DNA from: Rhinopithecus roxellana | Taxonomy: Eukaryota; Chordata; Mammalia; Primates; Cercopithecidae | Direction of reading: 5' to 3' | DNA: 64,000 nt | Assembly: GCF_007565055.1 (NCBI RefSeq) | Contig: NC_044555.1 | Coordinates: 36,836,611 to 36,900,610, forward strand | Shown: one piece after another, positions 44,605-55,565 of the stretch | How positions within the stretch are numbered: the first letter of the stretch is position 1 | How the letters are laid out: every line of letters begins with the position of its first letter | Notes under the pieces: generated by a model | Told to the model about the DNA's origin: nothing | The model's input: only the letters and a program-made list of their open reading frames with translations | Database searches by the model: none | Program-made: the position numbers and the translations under genes

Positions 44605-45065
44605 CATACTATGTTTCCTTTTCATATTGGCTTCTTTCATTTAGCAATATGCATTTAAGTGTCCTCTATGTCTTTATATGGCTTGATAGCTTATTTTTTA
44701 ATGACAAATAATATTCCATGGTCTGGAAGTACCACCATTTATTTATCCATTCACCTACTGAAAGACATCTTGATTGCTTTCAAGTTTTGGCAATTATGTA
44801 TAAAGCTATTATAAGCATACATGTGCAGATTTATGGGTGGATGAACATTCTTGTACAAGCCCCTCCCATCTTATTTTGTAGGCATATATTTTATTTTTAT
44901 GAATATGAACCTAGGTGTAGAATTGCTGCATCATAAGATAGATATATGTTTATTTTATTACAATCCGCCCAGCAGCATTCCGATGTACCATTTTCTAGTC
45001 TCATCAGCAATGTATAGGAGTTTCTGTTCTTTACATCTTAGTACTGGTTGGAATCTTAACTTTCA

Positions 45066-45528
45066 TTATAAAGCTTATTCTAAGAAACTAACCCTCCTTT
45101 AAATGAAAACAACTACAAAGGCAGAACTAAACCAATGCTATTAACTCTTGCCATTTAAACTAGGAAACTTAGTATGAATAATGTTTCTCTCGTCCTATGT
45201 AATTTAAGCTTTTAAAGGTATTCAATTGCTCTTATATTCTGCATGAGCATACACTCCTCTCAGTTATTTGATTCTTCTTCACCCTGTGAAACTAAAAAAT
45301 AAGGCATAGTAGTTTTAAGTCAATTGCATTCTAAATATGTTCATCATGATGCAAGATTCATGTAAAATGCTAAGCAAAGCTCATGAAAAAAAGTAGATAC
45401 TAAGAAAAAAAGTGTGTATGAAGTAAGAACTGATGACTCACAGTACACATTTTTTGAGACTTTTCTATTTTCTTGTTTTTAAGATTTTCCACTGAATGAT
45501 TTAGATTAAGGTCTATAACATTTCGTGC
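45066..45528. other. Unassigned AT-rich sequence
   Basis: No gene or repeat recognised between the L1M fragment and ERV-D. Confidence 0.6.
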
Positions 45529-45956
45529 TGTGCATATGAAAAATCTCAGACAGGTCTCAGTTAATTTAGAAAGTTTATTTTGCCAAAGATGAGGATGCAC
45601 ACTCATGACGTAGCCTCAGGAGACCCTGATGATAGGTACACATTTTGGTTTTATACAATTTAAGGAGATGAGACATCAATCAACATATGTAAGATGAACA
45701 TTGATTCAGTCTGAAAAGATAAGACAACTTGATGCTAAGAGGGGGCTTCCAGAGCATAGGTTGATAAGAGACAAATAGTTGCAATCTTTCGAGTTTCTGA
45801 TTAGCATCTCCAAAGGAGGCAATCAGGTATGCATTTATCTCAGTGAGCAGAGGGTGACTGAATAGAATGGGAGGCAAGTTTGCCCTAAGCAGTTCCCAGC
45901 ACGACTTTTCCCTTTAGTTTAGTGAGTTTGGGGATCCAAGATATTTTCTTTTCACA
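45529..45956 (-). mobile_element. ERV-D 3' LTR
   Basis: Sense runs TGTGAAAAGAAAATATC to ..GCACA. It shares GGAGGCAATCAGGTATGCAT and TTTGCCCTAAGCAGTTCC with the 5' LTR. A sense AATAAA lies near 45572 (TTTATTTTGCC in antisense). Confidence 0.85.
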
Positions 45957-46948
45957 TTTTCCCCTTTCTCTTTTTAAAAATCTTTTGGAGAAAGCATTTC
46001 AGAAGAAAATGAGTCTCTTGTCTCAGTTTTCATCTGATTCTCATGGCTAGGATCATTTATTCCTAAACCCTTACAATTTCACATGCCAACCTCTTCAGCG
46101 ATAGTCCCTGGGTCTTGAAGGGTTGAAAAGCTTTAATTTCCAACCCTGTGTCCCAGGAATGTCCTTTATTTTGATTGGCATCCTCTATCAGACCTGAAGA
46201 TGAGGCTTTAATTGTTGTCTGTGTTTAAGATTTAGCAGACTTTGGTGTCCTTTTTAGACTCAGGAGTCAAAGCTCTGGAACTCAAAGTCACAGGGACTTT
46301 AAAAGCACATACAGGAAGATACACGGGTGTAATAACCTTAATTTTTTCTTTAAAAAAATTAAATCTCATTTTTCCCTAAGCAAACCAAATTTAATGATAA
46401 TAAAATAGGTATTATTCTGATAAAACATAAAATATGTTAAACCAGCTACCAAAAGGCAGCAGAAAAGACTTTCTGCAGTGCGCAGAATATTATGTTGGAA
46501 GAAGACATTTCCTTTAGACCTTTAAAAATACATTGTTAGCATCAAGCCACAAAAAAAAAAAAAAAAAAAAAAAAACAAAAAAAAAAAAAAACGGAACCCG
46601 AGGAATGAAAAAAACTTAGAGCTGAGAATGAATTGAAAGAAAATGTTAGTATTTTATGCCTTTTAAAGGGAAAGAGAAAACTTAAACCAGCGAGATGCAA
46701 TAAAAGTTGTATTTTGGATTAAAATTAAAAAAAAAAACTTTTTATGATCTATTAAGAGTAAATTAATTCCTTAAGAAAATTTTATTGTTCTAACCAATTC
46801 TTTATTGTGTGTATACACACACACACACATATATATATTCTTTTGTTTTGTTTTTGTTTTTGTTTTACATCAAACCCAGTCTCTAGGAAGACCATTATAA
46901 TTTCCCTTTAATCATAGACAACTTGATCATACAAAAGGTTTTTTTTCT

Positions 46949-47117
46949 GGCTAGGTGTTCTGGCTCACGCCTGTAATGCCAGCACTTTGGGAGGCTGAGG
47001 CGGGTGGATCACCTGAGGTCAGGAGTTCGAGACCAGCCTGGCCAACATGGTGAAATCCAGTCTCTACTAAAAATACAAAAATTAGTTGGGTGTGGTGGCG
47101 GGCACCTGTAATCCTAG
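46949..47117 (+). mobile_element. Alu left part, 3'-truncated
   Basis: Sequence matches Alu to GGCACCTGTAATCCTAG and then stops without a tail. This suggests a later deletion rather than normal insertion. Confidence 0.85.
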
Positions 47118-47954
47118 TTTTTCGTTTGTTTGTTTGTTTTTTAAATAAATCTTCTTATTGTGATTTACACAGATCGTTCGTTATATGCATGGACTCTCTG
47201 GTTTGTCCTGAACATTCCTCTTTCTTAAACAACCAAACATTTTACTCTGTGACTCAATTTACCATGCAAGAGTCTTTCTCTCATTTGGCATACATCTTTA
47301 ATCTCCCTCTAGCACCACCAGGCATTTTCTGTCAGTACCTTATGATGTAAATTTTGCTCTTTGATTTTCACCTGAGTTGTTTCCTTTAATATGCAAATTT
47401 AAGGCCATTTAGCTGACAACTGCCTAGGGTTCTGAAACAGGTTATCAATAATCTGAAAGTCTAAGATAGAAGAAAAAAAGGTTTTTATAAATCTATAAGC
47501 TGTACTTCTATCCGAATGCCTAATATGTCTATGTATTTATGTGTTGTGTAAACAATCTTTCACTCATAAAAGAGCTCTAATTAAATGGCTTAAGAAAATA
47601 AAAGCATTTGAATCAAATACTTTATCAGGGGAAATAAAAGACTAGTCAAATGCTTTATTCAAGTAAAAGTAAATTAAGTAAAATCTTTCACAAATAAGCT
47701 AACTTTAAAATTATTGATAAAGTAATATTAGAAGTATCTTAGGAACTGCCAATATACTTTTGTTTGCATTTATTAATCAAGCACTTTCATACTTATCTCT
47801 GCCAAATGCTATTATAAGGTGTCAAAATTTGGTGCAGGGGATACAAAACTATAAACCCAGCATGATAGAATGATCTTTGCTTATGTAATTTTTAATAAAT
47901 AAGACATAGATATTGGCTTAATAAAAATACTTAAATCTTGAATTTAGTAAGATT

Positions 47955-48605
47955 ACCATAACTTCTAATCTTGTGGCTTCAGGTGGTCTAGTACTGAGGA
48001 GTGGAAAAATACTGAATATCAGAGGTCAGAAAAGTCAGGAAACTCCCCTTAATGCTAAAACAACAAGGTTATCTGGAAAGTCCCTAGCAGGGCAAGCGGC
48101 CGTTTGTGGTTTGGTCAAAGGGCGGGAACCAATGAACAACTGACTAATGTTTAACTTTAAATGTCAGCCAATTGTAAACCTACAACTGTAAAAATCCCCA
48201 GTGACTCTGTAACTTGCTGTAACTTGTTTGTGTCTGACTATAAAAGACGGCTGAACACCGAGCTCGGGGTCTCTCCCTAGGATCTGATGCCTAGCTGGAG
48301 GGAACCAAGTTCGAACTCGAAATAAAGCGATCCCTGCCACTTGGCTTTGTCTCTGGACTCTGGTGGTTGCTTTTGGGTCATCGCGGGTCTGGGCATTACA
48401 GTACACATGCAGTAAGGTTTGTTTTGGGAAAGGACTGTTATCATCTTTGTTTCAGAGATATACTATAAACTAAGTTCCTCCCAAAAGTTTGTTCAGCCTG
48501 CGCTCAGGAATGAACAAGGACAGCTGGGAGGTTAGAAGCAAGATGGAGTCAGTTAGGTCAAATCTTTTTCACTGTCTCAGTTATAATTTTGCAATGGCAG
48601 TTCCA
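47955..48605 (-). mobile_element. ERV-A-type LTR fragment inside ERV-D, split by a solo LTR
   Basis: 48405-48605 and 47955-47990 match the LTR at 14231-15090 (TTCTAATCTTGTGGCT; GGGAAAGGACTGTTATCATC). The sense 5' end TGGAACTGCCATTGCAAAA is at 48605. The sense 3' half is missing. Confidence 0.75.
47995..48400 (+). mobile_element. Solo LTR (ERV1-type) with 4-bp duplication
   Basis: 406 bp from TGAGGAGTGG to GGGCATTACA, flanked by GTAC on both sides (47991-47994, 48401-48404). TATA-like ACTATAAAAGACGG is at about 48237 and AATAAAG at about 48321. The four-base duplication fits gamma-type integration. Subfamily not assigned. Confidence 0.85.
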
Positions 48606-48653
48606 TAACATTAAATAATGACAATCATAGTTTTTATAAATAATGTAGGTAAT

Positions 48654-48955
48654 CAGGGCTTAGTGTAGTGGCCCACGCCTGTAATCACAGCACTTTGGGA
48701 GGCCAAGCGGGGCAGATCACCTGAGGTCAGGAGTTCCAGACCAGCCTGGCCAACATGGTGAAACACTGTCTCTACTAAAAATACAAAAATTAGCTGGGCA
48801 TGGTGGTGGGTGCCTGTAATCCCAGCTACTCAGGAGACTGAGGCAGGAGAATCACTGGAACCCAGGATGTGGAAGTTGCAGTGAGCCGAGATCATGCCAC
48901 TGCACTCCAGCCTCGGTGACACAGCAAAACTCCGCCTCAAATAATAATAATAATA
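48654..48955 (+). mobile_element. AluS with (AAT)n tail
   Basis: Complete plus-strand Alu. Flanks ATAATGTAGGTA and ATAATATAGGTA are the duplication with one change. Confidence 0.93.
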
Positions 48956-49129
48956 AAATAATAATAATATAGGTAAGCAATAAAATAAAATAATTAGGTA
49001 AATATAATAGGATTAATACTTGTAGACATACTTGTCATAATTTTAAATCTAAAGCTATATTAAATTAAATAGATAGTTCTTTATTTGAGTATTTTCCAAT
49101 ATAAAAATATTTGTAGAAAAATATTTTCT

Positions 49130-49413
49130 TTTTGAGACAGAGTCTCACTCTGTCGCACAGGTGGGAGTGCAGTGGAGTGATCTCAGTTCACTGCAAACTC
49201 CACCACCTGGGTTCAAGCGATTCTCCTGCCTCAGCCTCCCAAGTAGCTGGAATTACAGGCGTCCATCACTGCGTCTGGCTGATTTTTGTATTTTTAGTAG
49301 AGATGGGGTTTCATCATCTTGGCCAGACTGGTGTTGAACTCCTGACCTTGTGATCCTCCCTCCTCAGCCTCCCAAAGTCGTGGGATTACAGGCGTGAGCC
49401 ACTGCACCAGGCC
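49130..49413 (-). mobile_element. Alu, antisense
   Basis: Complete antisense Alu, flanked by GAAAAATATTTTCT and GAAAATATTCTTTCT. Confidence 0.93.
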
Positions 49414-50197
49414 GAAAATATTCTTTCTAAAAAAAAAAAAAAAAAAGTGTCCTTTTAAAAGGTCATATATAAAACAAAGTATAAGGAACCAGGAAATAAT
49501 AGAGATGTAAAGAAAGTTAAAAAAAGAAAGAGGTGGTTTTTTTTGTAAAAAAGCTTAAAGAGAAATAATTTCATATGAGTAATATAATTTCATAGAGGAA
49601 GATTAAAGATGGATGCCAAATCAAACATAAAATTATATAAATTTATCATAAGATTGTATAAGGAGACCAATTCACTTAGATAGGAACTACCTATCTTTTA
49701 ATTGGATCTCTAATTCTGGTCAGAGCCCATACTGAATCCTGGGTCTCCAAAAAGGGAGAATTACCATGAGGTTAGACCATGTGACTCTTTTACAGTGCAC
49801 TTAACTTTTTTTTTTGTTTTGTTTTGTTTTTAGACAAAGACATTTCTAAGTTCCTAAACCACACTCTTCCTTAAAATCCCAAGAGTAGCCTCTGTTGCAA
49901 TAACTATTTCAGCAAAAAACAGCAGCAACAACAACAAAATAAACAGGTAACTCAATACAAAAACAGTTTAAGAGCTGAGATGAACTTGTCTGTTTACATT
50001 CTTGGGGTTCCATAAGGAAAAACAGGTTTCTCTCTCAAAAGGAATCTGGTGCTTTCTCCATTTTCTTTAAGGAACCCCAGGCTATTATAAACTGTTATAT
50101 GTCCCCCATGCGGCAGAAGGCGCAAGAGAAAGGAGAGTCAGCAGAAGTAAGGGAAGGAAACAGAATTTAGTCCACTGAGAAGAATAAAACTTTTGCT

Positions 50198-50232
<35 letters not shown>

Positions 50233-50550
50233 CAAGGTCGTAGGAGAAAAACAAAAACAAAAACATGAAGGCCTTTTAAATGCAAAGACACACATGTTGA
50301 TGTTAGCTTTTAATTAAGCTGAGTTTTAACCACTGAGCTCCTTTAAAAAAATCTTTTAAAATCTCATTATCATATTTCAGCTAGGATGAATTGCTGCCAT
50401 TTAAATACAGCCATTGCTCTTTCAGTTTGGCCTGGCTAGCAAAAAGGTGGCCTTGTTATGTAAATAAAGCTCCTTAGTAGTCAAAATCAAAATTTTTTCC
50501 TTTTTTTTTCCTTTTGCCCTCCGTTTTTCTTCCTTCACCACACCTCCTTT

Positions 50551-50552
<2 letters not shown>

Positions 50553-50589
<37 letters not shown>
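50553..50589. repeat. (TG)n microsatellite
   Basis: About 17 uninterrupted TG units in the ERV-D interior. A poly(A) run lies at 50200-50230. Confidence 0.95.
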
Positions 50590-50590
<1 letters not shown>

Positions 50591-51177
50591 ATTTCACTAC
50601 TTCAGAGGCCCTGTTCCCCATAATTTGGAATTTACTTCGGGTTTGATCAAGTTTAACAGTATTGATCAAACCCAATGGGAAAAAGACCAAAACAACAACA
50701 AAAACAGAAACAACAATAACAACAAAAAAAACAAAAACACAGTTAAGCAAAACAAATGATCACACAATTTATATGATTACCGAGTGCTCTAACGGTAAGG
50801 AGAGATTAAGACCAGCTGGTTGTTAATCTTAAGTTTGGCCAAGACAAACTCCAATTCAGTTACTTATCTAGGGATGGAACTCAGGCTGAAGACTGGTCTC
50901 TACCATCCTAGAAGCAGGAAAAACAAAACAAAACCCTCATCTTCCCTGTTGGCAGCAAGTTCAAACTCCATAAAGGAGTTACCTGCCTTTAATCATCATG
51001 GAAGCAGGAAAAACTTTGCCTTCCTCATGTTAGAAACAAGTAATATCCCAAAGGAAAAAAAAAAAAGAGTTATATAGCAAAATAAACTTTAGATCGCGAC
51101 CAAATTTGGGGAGATCAGGGGTTCTCTGGGCGGGTGGGTGGCGGTGCTTCCAGGCCTCAGCAAATTGTCCTGTTGGT

Positions 51178-51216
51178 TTGAGCCATAAGGTACCAAGTTG
51201 GTACCTTATGGCTCAA
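51178..51216. repeat. Perfect 39-bp palindrome in ERV-D leader
   Basis: TTGAGCCATAAGGTACCAA (51178-51196), one G, then its exact reverse complement (51198-51216). It starts 64 bp downstream (in ERV sense) of the primer site. A further GGTACCAAG lies at 51226-51234. Confidence 0.97.
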
Positions 51217-51279
51217 GTTCAAGATGGTACCAAGCACTGACAAGAAATTTGTCAAAAGTCAGAGGCATCTCCACTCAGA

Positions 51280-51297
51280 ATCCCTTCATGGTTACCA
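51280..51297 (-). promoter_or_regulatory. Primer binding site, tRNA-Arg type (ERV-D)
   Basis: Sense TGGTAACCATGAAGGGAT differs from TGGCGACCACGAAGGGAC at four positions, all C-to-T or G-to-A, at CpG sites in part. It lies three bases after the LTR end (..TTCACA), as expected. Confidence 0.8.
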
Positions 51298-51300
51298 AAA

Positions 51301-51748
51301 TGTGAATCCTGAATATCTGAGACAGGTCTCAGATAATTTAGAAAGTTTATTTTGCCAACGCTGAGGACACTTGCTCATGTCACAGCTTCAGAAGGTCCTG
51401 ACAACACGTGGCCAAGGTGGTCAGGACACAGTTTGCTTTTACACATTTTAGGGAGACAGGAGACATCAATCAACACATGTAAGAAGAACATTGGTTCAGT
51501 CTGGAAAGGCAGGACTAGTCCAAGCAGGGAGGGTGCTTCCGGGTCATAGGTAGATAAAAGACAAATGATAACATTCTTCTGGGTTTCTGATTAGCCTCTC
51601 CAAAGGAGGCAATCAGGTATGCATTTATTTATGTGAGCAGAGGGTGATTTTGATTAGCATGGGAGGCAGGTTTGCCCTAAGCAGTTCCTAGTTTGACCTT
51701 TCCCTTTAGTTTAGTGATTTTGGGGGCCCAAGATATTTTCCTTTCACA
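51301..51748 (-). mobile_element. ERV-D 5' LTR
   Basis: Sense runs TGTGAAAGGAAAATATC to ..GGATTCACA, 448 bp against 428 bp for the 3' LTR. The TATA region and AATAAA are recognisable in antisense at about 51440 and 51344. Confidence 0.85.
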
Positions 51749-51807
51749 GTATCAATAGAATTGCACTTACTTGGTAATAAGTCAGAAGAGAAAAATGTAG
51801 GTCATTC

Positions 51808-52135
51808 CGGGCACAGTGGCTCACGCCGGTAATCCCAGCACTTTGGGAGGCCGAGGCAGGTAGATAACGAGGTCAGGAGATGGAGACCATCCTGGCTAAC
51901 ACGGTGAAACTCCATCTCTACTAAAAATACAAAACAAAATTAGCCGGGCATGGTGGTGGGTGCCTGTAGTCCCAGCTACTCGGGAGGCTGAAGCGGGAGA
52001 ATGGCGTGAACCTGGGAGGTGGAGCTTGCAGTGAGCCAAGATCACGCCACACTGCACTCCAGCCTGGGCGATAGAGTGAGACTCCGTCTCACTAAATAAA
52101 TAAATAAAATAAATAAATAAATAAAAATAAAAATA
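51808..52135 (+). mobile_element. AluY with (AAAT)n tail
   Basis: Complete AluY-type (GGTCAGGAGATGGAGACC, AATGGCGTGAACCTGGG). It ends in AAAT repeats at 52095-52135. Confidence 0.93.
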
Positions 52136-52139
52136 TTAT

Positions 52140-52878
52140 CTATTCACTAGCCATCTTGGTACTCTGGCTATAAGAAAAAGGTGACTTCAGTGCTCTCAAA
52201 TCTGCAATAATTATTATTTCAATAAAAGAGATCAATAGATGAATGAGCATGTTAGGTTTGGAATCCTGGGGTGGGAAAATAATAGCCTTTTTCCTGGGTT
52301 TGTATATATTGTATAGATAGTCAGGATTTTTTGTTATAACACATGGTTTGAAAAAGTCAGTTTCTTTTAATACATATGTGTTCCTAGAAATTACAGTGCT
52401 ATAAAAATCGTGCAGTGAAAACCACAAAGCTTATGTGACAAATGTGGTGAGGCATGCAATCCAAATATCTTCCTAACCCCTGTATTTCCATGAGTCTTGC
52501 AGTATTCAACTGCACAATTTGGATAGTGAAGTGATTTTTAGTAACACATACCATGTTATAGCATTATAGAAGAAATTATTACCTGTACATTATACATACT
52601 TAATAATTATATCTAATAATTATATTAGTTTATGGAATACCTGTGTTGTTAAATCAACAAAACAAACCTGAATTAAAAGGACAGCAAAATTATGGCAATA
52701 GAAAACTGACAATGGACTCTTTACTCTTTTCATCTTATCTCAGTTCTTTTCTCAAAGCTAGGTCTAGGTAGAAGAGACTTTGGTTAACATCTCCTCCCCA
52801 AAGCTATCCCTTAGGGTTGTCTTTAAAAATGAAGACAGCCATTCAAATGTATGTTAAATGTAAACAAAAGTACTTTTA
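52140..52878. other. Unassigned AT-rich sequence
   Basis: No gene or repeat recognised. Confidence 0.6.
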
Positions 52879-52883
52879 GAAAC

Positions 52884-53257
52884 TGTCAGGCCTCTGAGCC
52901 CAAGCCTGCACATATACATCCACATGTACTGAAGTAACTGAAGAATCACAAAAGAAGTGAAAATGGCCGGTTCCTGACTTAACTGATGACATTAATCTTG
53001 TGAAATTCCTTCTCCTGGACAATGAGTCTGGAAGCTCCCGCAGAGCACCTTGTGACCCCTGCCCCTGCCTGTCAGAGAACAACCCCTTTGTAATTTTCCA
53101 CTACCTACACAAATCCTATAAAACTGCCCCACCCCTATCTCCCCTTGCTGACTATTTTCAGACTCAGCCCACCTGCACCCAGGTGATTAAAAAGCTTTAT
53201 TGCTCACACAAAGCCTGTTGACGGTCTCTTCACACGGAGGGACAGGCGGGCATGACA
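52884..53257 (+). mobile_element. LTR7 (HERV-H) solo LTR
   Basis: TGTCAGGCCTCTGAGCCCAA start, ..GGCATGACA end, 374 bp, with perfect 5-bp duplication GAAAC (52879-52883, 53258-53262). TATA box CCTATAAAAC lies at 53115-53124, and ATTAAA polyadenylation signal at 53186-53191. No HERV-H interior remains, so it formed by LTR-LTR recombination. LTR7 copies are known promoters and enhancers in human pluripotent cells. Whether this copy is active cannot be told from sequence. Confidence 0.95.
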
Positions 53258-53262
53258 GAAAC

Positions 53263-55184
53263 CTTTGCTATTTTTATTGGCCTGTAATATACAAGAAGGT
53301 GGCAGAGTTCCGCATTAAGCTTAAAATATAAGTAAAAGAGCATGCTTAATGCAAAAGCAGCTCTCAAGAAAACTCCCCCACAATGCTTTTTCATCCAACA
53401 ATTCTTCTTGTGTGCCTGGATCTTTACTAATAAAGATTGTAGTCATAATTATAGTAGTACAGAATTAATTTGGCTGATAACTTGCAACAGTTGGTTGTGT
53501 ATTTACCATTTTAAAATTTTTGTCAATTTCTCTTCTTTTTACAATATTTGAATAGTTTGTCTATTCCACAGAAAGCAGAAGGCAGCTGATATATCCCTGT
53601 CTGGTTTCCTTCCTACCTTCCTTCCTTCTCTCCCTCACTCTTTTCCTTCCCTCCCTCCCTTTCTTCCTTTCTTCCATTTTAAAACTCATGACTTACATTT
53701 TTCTATTTAATATTTTATATAATGTTTGGCAACCCTGATTTCAACTGCTAAATTTAATCTCTGTTCCCTAAGTAGGCAGTTGCAATAAATTTTAGAATAC
53801 TACCAGTACAACTGACAATCATCTCTACTCATTATTTTTCTTGAAAGATCACACTTCAGATAATCTTGTTCCCTATAAAGGACAGTTTATTGTCAAATGT
53901 ATAGTGCCTGGGGATGTTTATGATTTTAAACATGTTTCTATCCTGCTATTTTTCTGACAGCCTTGGTTCTTTCTTTACTGTGCTGAAAATAAACCCTGCA
54001 TGGTAAGAAGTTTGTGCAGTCTTGGTAGTCCACTGAGGAGTGGGGATTACTTTAACTATAGCTCTAGATTTCTAACAGTAAAAGGAATGTTTTCCAAAAT
54101 TTGCAGACTGGACCATAGTTAAAAACAACTTACAGCTTGTCACTGGAAAATCTACCATTTACAAGATTTATTGTGTAGTTTTAAATCTCATAGTAATGGT
54201 TTTATATAGCCCAATTTTCTTAAGTCAAAGTGTATGATATATTGCTATGTAATTCCACAATCAACAGATGAAGGTATTTGCAGTAATTCCGTATAGTGTT
54301 AATGATAATAAGAGCCATAAACTGAAAGCCCTTTTTCTATGGATAAGAGAGATAAGAGTTTAACTTCCATATATATATATATATATATATTCCTTTATAT
54401 TTTACCTGACTCAGATATCCTCATGAATCACACAGATTGCAGCATGCTGAGTGTGTTTTGCAAGATGCATATATGAGGTGATGATTAATGTTTAATCCCT
54501 TTCAAAATCACTAATAAGATCTGCTGGGTACAGTTGCTGGATCTGTTTATTTTACCAGATATGTACATGGGTACTCTGAAATGACTCACTGTCTACTTTT
54601 AGATTTCTAGAACAGTCTCTGCTTGCTGACCTCTTTTTTCCTGCTCCTGTGCCCTTGCAACAGACAGAACAAACACAGTCTCTCTCTCTTTCTCTTTATA
54701 CCTGGATTATATGTTAATTTAATTTAGATTAAATTAATTTTAGGAACATAAATTTTCCCTATTGTTAGTTGTAATAATCTCATTGTCACACTAGACTAGT
54801 TGTTATAGAATTCTCATTTTGGTTTCAGATATTTCATTTTTTCCTGCTAAAATTAATATTTTTTTCCTTTGTCTATGATTTATATCCTGATAATATTTTT
54901 ACCTCTATGAAACTAACCTGCTAATAATATGTTGAATAAATTATTTTGTGTTGCCATTTATACTTAAAACCATTTCCACATTCAACGTCAACTAACTTTA
55001 TATATACTTATCCAAAGATACTGTATCTGAGTGTTCTGTTTTTAAATGGTTTTTGTTCTTTCTCTTTCCCACCTGTTCCTTGTCTTGACTTTAATAATGG
55101 AACAATATTCTACTTTCTTTCTTTCTGCCATGTACCCCCTTGCACAATGTTTCCCTTATCTAATTATGTGTTTGTTTAGAAGTT
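53263..55184. other. Unassigned AT-rich sequence with simple repeats
   Basis: A (TTCC)n/(CCCT)n pyrimidine tract lies at 53607-53677 and (TA)n at 54369-54390. I see no gene. Confidence 0.6.
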
Positions 55185-55565
55185 CTAGAGACTAAATATT
55201 GAAGCAATTCAGCCCACTATGGAATTCTCCCTGACCTGGAGATTACTTGAAGATTGCAGGTAATTTGCAGCCTGGTTATACCCAAGATGGCACCAGCCCA
55301 TTCACCAGATGGGTCAATAATCCAAGGTAAGTTGTCAGAGCAAGTCATGTAGACTGGTACCTCCTTGCCTCTCCTGCATGTCGCCACATACCACACTACC
55401 CTTTTTAAGCCCCTGCATTCTGTCTAAAATTTGAAATGGTTTATTTAGAGCAGGAGCCTGGACAATTTCCCCCTGTTAGCTTTGGAAAATAAAGCTACTG
55501 TTCTTTCATAGCATTTTGTCCTTGTTGATTGACTTTGCAAGCAGCAAACAGCCAAGCCTGCACCT
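55185..55565 (+). mobile_element. Possible old ERV LTR
   Basis: CTTTTTAAGCCCCTGCATTC, a TAGCTTTGGAAAATAAAGC signal and TTGTCCTTGTTGATTGACTT are arranged like a TATA-like region, polyadenylation signal and U5. The family and ends are uncertain. Confidence 0.45.

Larger units (their letters stand above)
41750..45065 (-). mobile_element. L1M 3' end, split by a THE1/MST element
   Basis: 41750-41949 matches an antisense L1M 3'UTR (TTTTAGAATCACAACAAAAT, TTTGTTACAATCAATTAATC). The ORF2 end continues at 44605-45065 (AATAATATTCCATGGTCTGG). The MaLR element lies between. Confidence 0.7.
45529..51748 (-). mobile_element. ERV-D: class I ERV with paired LTRs, non-coding interior
   Basis: Two homologous antisense LTRs flank 5.3 kb. 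A polypurine tract (sense, about 45957-45980) precedes the 3' LTR and an arginine-type primer site follows the 5' LTR. The interior carries no recognisable gag, pol or env and is interrupted by three Alus and an LTR-A fragment that itself contains a solo LTR. The flanks GTGC and GTAT are at best a decayed duplication. It was probably a non-autonomous or heavily deleted copy. Confidence 0.8.
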
